Assembly: GCA_010365175.1 (NCBI GenBank)
Contig: JAAFGW010000017.1
Coordinates: 1-19,917, forward strand
DNA: 19,917 nucleotides
Source: Sulfuriferula multivorans
GTDB taxonomy: Bacteria > Pseudomonadota > Gammaproteobacteria > Burkholderiales > Thiobacillaceae
Direction: 5' to 3'
Made by a program: the position numbers and the translations under genes
In this document: in pieces, positions 15,676-19,917 of the stretch
How positions within the stretch are numbered: position 1 is the first letter of the stretch
Layout: every line of letters starts with the position of its first letter
The notes under the pieces: generated by a model
Databases searched by the model: none
Seen by the model: the letters and a program-made list of their open reading frames with translations, nothing else
Told to the model about the DNA's origin: nothing

Positions 15676-16395
15676 TTAGTCGTCCACGCCCATCGCGGAG
15701 CGTCGCTGCCATCGCGTCATTGCACGATTGGAAATCACCTTGTTCCGATGGTCAAATCTGTCGTATAGGTCCCTGCGTGTTCCAACGACCCCATATAGGA
15801 ACAGGCGAACAGCACGCACAAAGATTTTCACTAGCTCGATGCTTTTGTCCGACCAACTCGGGAAACTTCCAACCGCGAGCGCGCCAAACATGTAGTCCGG
15901 AGAGACTGTATGCACGTAGGCATTCAGCTCGCCATAAATACCCTTGAGATCAGCAATAACACTTTTCCCGATCCTCGACGAAAAGAAGCCCACTCCCGTC
16001 GCATCATTAAACACCTCTGGAACAGAGGTGCGTTGCAGGATCAACGGCTGTTCCATCGCAGAGAACGCCTTCAGGTATGACTCAATTGCGGATCGAAGCG
16101 TCCCACCGGCCGAGCGATACATACCCAAAAGAACGCACATGATGAACTCGGAGCAATCCGAGACAACTTCACCGAGATATCTTTCCCCCGTGTCCCCGTA
16201 GGACCCGGAAAAATCATGTTGCACCGATCCGGAGTCAGACAACAGTTCCCCGGCAGCGGTCAACAATGCCAAGAACTGCGCGTGAGCCTGTCTGATGACA
16301 GCGACTTTTTCAGGATTACCGGCGACCTCGTTCAATGAGAACGTGTTTATGAAAGCAACAAATTCCCCAAAATCTTGCCTCGCAGATATGTTCAT
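15676..16395 (-). CDS. Cassette gene 3: unknown protein, possibly HEPN-like helical
   Basis: A 239-residue protein, mostly predicted helical, with no signal peptide or clear membrane helix. I do not recognise its family. The pair LRSAIESYLKAF (about 100-112) and IYGELNAYVHTVSPDYM (about 150-166) recalls the layout of HEPN-type and related proteins found near abortive-infection genes, in which an Arg helix and a downstream His helix pair. I see no clean R-x4-6-H motif, so this is only a lead. Its ATG overlaps the stop of gene 2 (ATGA), making it the last gene of the cassette. Confidence 0.75.
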   Translation of the reverse strand: MNISARQDFGEFVAFINTFSLNEVAGNPEKVAVIRQAHAQFLALLTAAGELLSDSGSVQHDFSGSYGDTGERYLGEVVSDCSEFIMCVLLGMYRSAGGTLRSAIESYLKAFSAMEQPLILQRTSVPEVFNDATGVGFFSSRIGKSVIADLKGIYGELNAYVHTVSPDYMFGALAVGSFPSWSDKSIELVKIFVRAVRLFLYGVVGTRRDLYDRFDHRNKVISNRAMTRWQRRSAMGVDD

Positions 16396-16928
16396 TCAAC
16401 CGAGGTCGAAAGAGAGCGAATGGCCTCATTCCAAGAGAAGCCCGTTTGCCGGGAACGCTGCTTGATCTGGGCCATTGACTCTGATTCGTCGCTAATCTTG
16501 TTTAGCATGTCGCCGACTTCTCGCAAGCGCCCAGGACTTGCGTTAATTGATTCCATAACAAGCATTCCGATCATTTCATAGCGAGAACGCTTCTCCCACC
16601 TAGCAATTGATATCTGCAAGGCCTCCATCGCGAACTTTGCGATGTCCTCATTGGATGGAAACAACTCGGTATCGGCAAGGACGAGAGGCATAGAACCGAC
16701 AAGAGTCTTCAAGTCGCGCTTTCTGTCGCGCAGCGTTGGCTTTGCCCTCTTTTCAGCCTTTCGACGCTCCATCCCTTCATTGATCGCTAGTTGGCGGAGA
16801 TAGGAAACGCCATTGATCAGCTCGCTTGATTCGCGCGAACGGATAGCCCACACCAGCTCCTGAAGAAGGTCCAACGTCTTCAGTGCTACATCAGTCTCAG
16901 ATTGTGATGTTTTCTTGCTGGCCATCAT
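16392..16928 (-). CDS. Cassette gene 2: unknown 178-residue protein
   Basis: A 178-residue, charged, helical protein of no family I know. It has an acidic/Gln N-terminus, a strongly basic middle (ERRKAEKRAKPTLRDRKRD, about 53-71), then LFPSNEDIAKFAMEALQISIARWEKRSRYEMIG. The basic patch could bind nucleic acid, or the protein could be a ParB-like partner of the ATPase; both are guesses from position. ATG 16928 overlaps the parA stop by 4 bases; ATG 16925 is equally usable (TGATG), with AAGGA upstream of both. It is coupled to genes on both sides. Confidence 0.78.
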   Translation of the reverse strand: MMASKKTSQSETDVALKTLDLLQELVWAIRSRESSELINGVSYLRQLAINEGMERRKAEKRAKPTLRDRKRDLKTLVGSMPLVLADTELFPSNEDIAKFAMEALQISIARWEKRSRYEMIGMLVMESINASPGRLREVGDMLNKISDESESMAQIKQRSRQTGFSWNEAIRSLSTSVE

Positions 16929-17756
16929 GAGGTCCTTACCACTAGCTCGTTTGTCACGTTAATTATGGCGCTTCTCATGCCCGGCGCAGGGGAGTCAAGC
17001 ATGAAGATATTGTTCAACTGCTGCTGCGCAAACCCCACGCGACCAGGTATCCCAGAGGTAAAAACCTTGTCTTTCCAGTACGAATCGCCCGAAAGGTAGG
17101 CCTTTGCGTCACTCAGCACATTGGTGCCCTGCCGTGTCATTGTAAGGACGACACCCGCGCATCGTACTGACAACCCGTAGTTCTCTTTCCGGTCATCGAC
17201 AATGCTCTTCAATAGATCAAGGCCAGTAAGCGATAATGGATCGGGACGAACAGGGATCAAGTAATAGTCGCTCGCAATTAGCGCGCTCGTCATCCAGACC
17301 GATGGCGTGGGTGGCGTGTCAACGATGACGAAATCGTAATCAACCTCATCCTTGATAGCCGCGAGGTACGCTTTCAACCTGTTCTCTCGTCCCTCGCCGG
17401 GGGCCATTTCCAATCGATAGAGGTCTAGGCTGCCGGGCAGTAGAAATAAGTTGTTCCGCACTTCGACGACTTCAATCTCATTGAGTGTCTTGGGCTGGAC
17501 TTCTATGGAGCCTTGAACAGTGGATGCCTTGACACGCTTTCTGTCGAAAAGGTCCAACATCGTGTCTTTCGCTGCCTCCCGATGCGCAACATAGTCTTCT
17601 GGTGACATGAGGCACTGGGTTCCGTTGAACTGGAGGGTCCATGTCCAGGATCAGTACGGAAGCGCCGTGCTGCCGTGTGAGGCAGTCCGCGATGTTCACA
17701 GCGAGCGTGGTCTTGCCGACACCGCCCTTCATGTTGATCAAGCTCATTACTTTCAT
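16925..17756 (-). pseudogene. Cassette gene 1: ParA/Soj-like partition ATPase, one-base frameshift
   Basis: Two adjacent frames read together as one ParA-like ATPase of about 276 residues. The first frame (from ATG 17756, with GGGGATGGAAGA before it) gives the deviant Walker A KGGVGKTT at 10-17 and LILDMDP up to residue 41. The next residues of the motif, Q-F-N-G-T, are found only in the other frame, from 17632. One extra base (a C on the minus strand, about 17633) explains the break. The rest is normal for the family: YDFVIVDTPPT (Walker B) and IPVRPDPLSLTGL. Unrepaired, the first frame ends at 17478 after about 92 residues. A sequencing indel, a real inactivation, or recoding are all possible. 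ParA proteins move cargo or DNA along nucleoid gradients; the partner here is unknown. Confidence 0.82.
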
Positions 17757-17773
17757 TCTTCCATCCCCTAGCC

Positions 17774-17800
17774 GCAAGAAAGGGGTCGCGTCTTGTATTG
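17774..17800 (-). repeat. Right terminal inverted repeat of the cassette
   Basis: On the minus strand it reads CAATACAAGACGCGACCCC followed by TTTCTTGC, the partner of 15619-15645. It lies 18 bases upstream of the parA start, so it may also carry parA leader or promoter sequence. Confidence 0.7.
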
Positions 17801-17839
17801 TGATGTATCTAAAATCTGTAACAAAACAAGACGCGACCC
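17783..17839. repeat. Second inverted copy of the repeat core beside the right end
   Basis: GGGTCGCGTCTTGT (17783-17796) and ACAAGACGCGACCC (17826-17839) form a perfect 14-bp dyad with a 29-base loop. The inner arm belongs to the right inverted repeat, so three related cores exist in all (one left, two right). Confidence 0.75.
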
Positions 17840-17845
17840 ATTAAC

Positions 17846-17872
17846 GCTGGGTCCGATCAAATCGGACCCAGC
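17846..17872. terminator. 12-bp perfect hairpin downstream of the SPFH gene
   Basis: GCTGGGTCCGAT-CAA-ATCGGACCCAGC is a perfect 12-bp stem with a 3-base loop, 20 bases past the SPFH stop on the minus strand. It could end that transcript, but the following minus-strand bases (GTTAATGGG) are not a U-run. It may instead be part of the repeat cluster at the island edge. Confidence 0.45.
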
Positions 17873-17892
17873 CCCCGCTACCCTGCCCCAAC

Positions 17893-18816
17893 TCAGGTTG
17901 GCCCCGTTTCTTTCTGTGATTTCACCACGCTCATGGCACCTGCGATAAGGCTGCTGAGATCGGCCATGTTGGAGGGCACGATCAAGGTGTTGCCGGCCTT
18001 AGCAATGCCGGCAAAGGCTTCGACGTATTTTTCGGCGACCTTGAGATTCACTGCCTGCACGCCACCGGGCATTTCGATCGCGCGGGCAACACGGGCGATG
18101 GCTTCGGCGTTGGCGATGGCAATCGCCTTGATCGCCTCGCCTTCGCCTTGGGCCACGTTGATGGCAGCCTGCATTTCGCCCTCGGATTCCTGAATCGCCG
18201 CATTGCGCTGGCCGGTGGCGATGTTGATCTGCTCCTGCATGCGACCTTCTGACGAGGCAATCAGCGCGCGCTTTTCGCGTTCGGCTGTAATTTGGCGTTG
18301 CATGGCGTGGAGAATTTCCTTGGGCGGGGTCAGGTCCTTGATTTCGTAGCGCAGCACCTTGACGCCCCAGTTGGTCGAGGCCTCGTTCAACGCCATCACC
18401 ACCCCCCGGTTGATGTCATCCCGCTCCTCAAAGGTGCGGTCCATTTCCATCTTGCCGATCATCGAGCGCAAGGTGGTTTGCGCCAGTTGCGAAATCGCTG
18501 CGATATAGTCGCTCGCCCCGTAGGACGCCATCTTCGGATCCGTAACCTGAAAATACAGAATGCCATCGACTGACAACTGCGTGTTATCACGCGTGATGCA
18601 AATCTGGCTCGGCACATCAAGCGGGATTTCCTTCAGCGAATGCTTGTAGGCAACCGCATCAATAAATGGAATCACCAGATTCAGGCCCGGCGCGAGCACG
18701 GCGTGAAACTTGCCCAGACGCTCAATCACCCAGGCGTTTTGTTGCGGCACCACGCGAACGCCTTTGGCGACGACGATGGCGATGACGATCAGAATAACCA
18801 GTGCGACAGTTTCCAT
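17893..18816 (-). CDS. SPFH/band-7 (stomatin, QmcA-type) membrane protein
   Basis: A 307-residue protein with an N-terminal membrane helix (about 3-20) and an SPFH domain (about 22-190: VPQQNAWVIERLGKFHAVLAPGLNLVIPFID, later RDDINRGVVMALNEA). A helical Ala/Glu-rich segment (about 195-260, with GEGEAIKAIAIANAEAIARVARAIE) and a hydrophobic C-terminal oligomerisation region follow. The pattern fits the QmcA/paraslipin group, which forms membrane microdomain scaffolds and often sits next to nfeD. ATG 18816 is preceded by AAAAGGAAAAAA. A short CCCCGTGCGGGG hairpin (18831-18842) lies in its leader. Confidence 0.95.
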   Translation of the reverse strand: METVALVILIVIAIVVAKGVRVVPQQNAWVIERLGKFHAVLAPGLNLVIPFIDAVAYKHSLKEIPLDVPSQICITRDNTQLSVDGILYFQVTDPKMASYGASDYIAAISQLAQTTLRSMIGKMEMDRTFEERDDINRGVVMALNEASTNWGVKVLRYEIKDLTPPKEILHAMQRQITAEREKRALIASSEGRMQEQINIATGQRNAAIQESEGEMQAAINVAQGEGEAIKAIAIANAEAIARVARAIEMPGGVQAVNLKVAEKYVEAFAGIAKAGNTLIVPSNMADLSSLIAGAMSVVKSQKETGPT

Positions 18817-18830
18817 TTTTTTCCTTTTAG

Positions 18831-18842
18831 CCCCGTGCGGGG
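18831..18842. repeat. Short GC hairpin in the SPFH gene leader
   Basis: CCCC-GTGC-GGGG, a 4-5 bp dyad just upstream of the ribosome-binding site. It is too short to call a regulatory element with confidence. Confidence 0.25.
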
Positions 18843-18843
18843 A

Positions 18844-19006
18844 TTAGAGCCTGTAACGAAATAACTTGGACATTTTACCGCTGGATTGGGATGCGATGCT
18901 AGGCGCGAAGTGCGCCGTGTGGCTAGCCACACAAGCGATTCGCAACGACGCAGCGCGCCCAAGCCCAGCGAGTCAAATGTTCATGTTATTGAGGAACAGT
19001 CTCTAA
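18844..19006. mobile_element. Second MITE-like palindromic element, overlapping the 3' end of nfeD
   Basis: Ends TTAGAG and CTCTAA are inverted, with AGAGCCTGT against AGAGACTGT just inside. The two ~79-base arms match at roughly 70% (for example CGCTGG, AATAAC, ACATTT), and the centre is a perfect 16-bp palindrome, GTGTGGCTAGCCACAC (18917-18932). No gene is inside except the last codons of nfeD. TA pairs at both edges (18845-18846, 19004-19005) would fit a TA duplication as in IS630/mariner-type movement, but two bases can match by chance. Sequence is unlike the 11900-12040 element. Confidence 0.75.
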
Positions 19007-19411
19007 GTTACCCAGAATGAGCGTATTGCCTTTTACTGCCCGAATAATCAGTTCTCGCGAGCTGTCCACGCTTGTCGATTCAGCTTCGGCATCCCATACC
19101 GCACCGCGATATTTGACCTGGCCGCGGCCATCCTGCCAGGACTCGACCTGAACCGTTTTTCCGATATCCATATCCTGCACATTGGACTCCGGATGATCGG
19201 TGTTGCGTTTCCAGTGCCGCAACGCCAGCGTACCCAGCACGGCAATGACACTCGCCGTCAGCAATTGCACCAACAGTCCGGCCCCCAGCCAGGCAACCAT
19301 CCCCGCGGCGGCGGCGGCCACGCCATACACCAGCAAATAAAATGTACCGCTGGTGAGTTCTATCCCCACCAGCACCGCAGCCAGAATCCACCACAACAAG
19401 TAAGCCTGCAT
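18986..19411 (-). CDS. NfeD-like membrane protein
   Basis: A 141-residue protein with three hydrophobic helices (about 5-20, 24-44, 47-65) and a soluble OB-fold C-terminal domain (about 78-135; GKTVQVESWQDGRGQVKYRGAVWDAE, then IIRAVKGNTLIL). NfeD proteins pair with SPFH proteins in membrane quality control, and the SPFH gene is next in order, so the two probably act together. ATG 19411 has AGGAG 6 bases upstream, inside the end of the TPM gene, with one base between stop and start. The last six codons (LETVPQ) and stop fall inside the palindromic element at 18844-19006, so the native C-terminus has probably been replaced. Confidence 0.92.
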   Translation of the reverse strand: MQAYLLWWILAAVLVGIELTSGTFYLLVYGVAAAAAGMVAWLGAGLLVQLLTASVIAVLGTLALRHWKRNTDHPESNVQDMDIGKTVQVESWQDGRGQVKYRGAVWDAEAESTSVDSSRELIIRAVKGNTLILGNLETVPQ

Positions 19412-19412
19412 C

Positions 19413-19916
19413 TCATCTCCTGATTATTACGGGTCGATTCGCCAACTCATTGGGATTTTCTCCAGTCGGCGGGAAGTGTGTCGTCAAGAGTGCACTGATC
19501 TGCTCGATCCCGGCCAGCGCGCCACGCTCGAAGTCGCCTTGACGGAACGCCGCTTCCATGGCCTGTGCAATCGCCTCCCAGGCAGCTGCATCCACCCGCG
19601 CGGCAATGCCACGATCAGCGACAATTTCAATGTCGCGGTCGGCCAGCAGCAGGTAAACCAGCACCCCGCTGTTGTGTTCGGTATCCCACACGCGCAGGTT
19701 GGAGAAGACTTCCACCGCACGTTCGCGGCCTGTCATCCCGCGCCACACCCAGGCGGGTGGGAGCGTGTTCTCGATGGCAAAGCGAATTTCACCGTTATGC
19801 GAGATTTCGCTAGTGCGAATGGCCGCCTCGATCGCGTCGAGCGTGGCCTGCGAAAATGCGCGGCGCCATGCCCAGGGCGGCATAAAGAGATGCTTGATCC
19901 AACGCTTAAACTCTAC
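19413..19916 (-). CDS. TPM-domain protein (start beyond the window edge)
   Basis: At least 167 residues. The frame is open from the window edge, reading VEFKRWIKHLF before the first ATG (19883), so the true start is upstream and the MPPWAW methionine is probably internal. It has a TPM domain (about residues 15-130 of the ATG-initiated frame: HNGEIRFAIENTLPPAWVWRGMTGRERAVEVFSNLRVWDTEHNSGVLVYLL in pattern), often found next to lemA and a second TPM gene. TPM proteins are linked to membrane repair and phosphatase-like activity, but function here is inferred from family. It precedes nfeD with a single base between. Confidence 0.88.
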   Translation of the reverse strand, partial: VEFKRWIKHLFMPPWAWRRAFSQATLDAIEAAIRTSEISHNGEIRFAIENTLPPAWVWRGMTGRERAVEVFSNLRVWDTEHNSGVLVYLLLADRDIEIVADRGIAARVDAAAWEAIAQAMEAAFRQGDFERGALAGIEQISALLTTHFPPTGENPNELANRPVIIRR

Positions 19917-19917
19917 C

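Larger units (their letters stand above)
15619..17800. mobile_element. Inverted-repeat-bounded accessory cassette (ParA-like + two unknown genes)
   Basis: Three overlapping minus-strand genes lie between 27-bp imperfect inverted repeats at 15619-15645 and 17774-17800 (24 of 27 positions match). By eye the coding DNA is less GC-rich than the his or tat genes. No transposase or integrase is encoded and no convincing target duplication is visible. The unit is inserted between lplT and the SPFH gene. Movement by an enzyme supplied in trans is an inference; the repeats could also be unrelated short dispersed sequences. Confidence 0.55.

Noticed and set aside
17478..17777. Independent 99-residue gene with Walker A only
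   Set aside because: It is the 5' part of parA in the pre-frameshift frame; its end shows no conserved sequence beyond DMDP.
1..19917. CRISPR array, tRNA or rRNA genes
   Set aside because: No regularly spaced repeats, no cloverleaf with a CCA-type end, and no rRNA-like segments were found by reading; short tRNA-like matches cannot be fully excluded without a covariance search.

Overview
The window looks like chromosomal DNA of a betaproteobacterium, most likely in or near the Nitrosomonadales. This is inferred from a hisD-C-B-H-A-F-I-E run continuing into a HIT gene and tatABC, together with a hopanoid-type desaturase, an Irr/PerR-like Fur protein, a DUF2007 protein and an lplT-type transporter. 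Most of it is tightly packed housekeeping DNA with 4-base stop/start overlaps.

Layout: (1) 2-2566, plus strand: the 3' end of an HpnE-like squalene-associated FAD enzyme, a YciK-like SDR, and a membrane-anchored Ser/Thr kinase whose outer tail resembles a polysaccharide co-polymerase coiled coil. (2) 2640-3890, minus strand: an Amt ammonium transporter behind a good sigma-54 promoter. (3) 3991-11884, minus strand: hisD, hisC, hisB, hisH, hisA, hisF, hisI, hisE, a HIT protein, tatA, tatB, tatC. These cover histidine synthesis except hisG and the phosphatase step, plus twin-arginine export. (4) 11900-12040: a 141-bp palindromic MITE-like element with a 4-bp target duplication, lying against the hisD ribosome-binding site. 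(5) 12169-15601: a Fur-family regulator, a DUF2007 zinc-ribbon protein, a LysR regulator coupled to a small protein, and an lplT-like transporter. (6) 15619-17872: an accessory island of lower GC by eye. It holds three overlapping minus-strand genes (ParA-like ATPase, an unrecognised 178-aa protein, an unrecognised 239-aa protein) bracketed by 27-bp imperfect terminal inverted repeats. The parA gene carries a one-base frameshift exactly at its conserved DMDPQ motif. (7) 17893-19916, minus strand: a TPM-domain protein, an NfeD protein and a QmcA/stomatin-type SPFH protein, a membrane-quality-control set. A second large palindrome (18844-19006) supplies the last six codons and stop of nfeD.

The strongest candidate for something undescribed is the inverted-repeat-bounded ParA/unknown/unknown cassette. 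The two MITE-like palindromes are the next most informative. No rRNA, tRNA, CRISPR array or complete insertion sequence was seen. No gene-free stretch exceeds 300 bases; the longest is 11885-12168 (284 bases), which is nearly half MITE.
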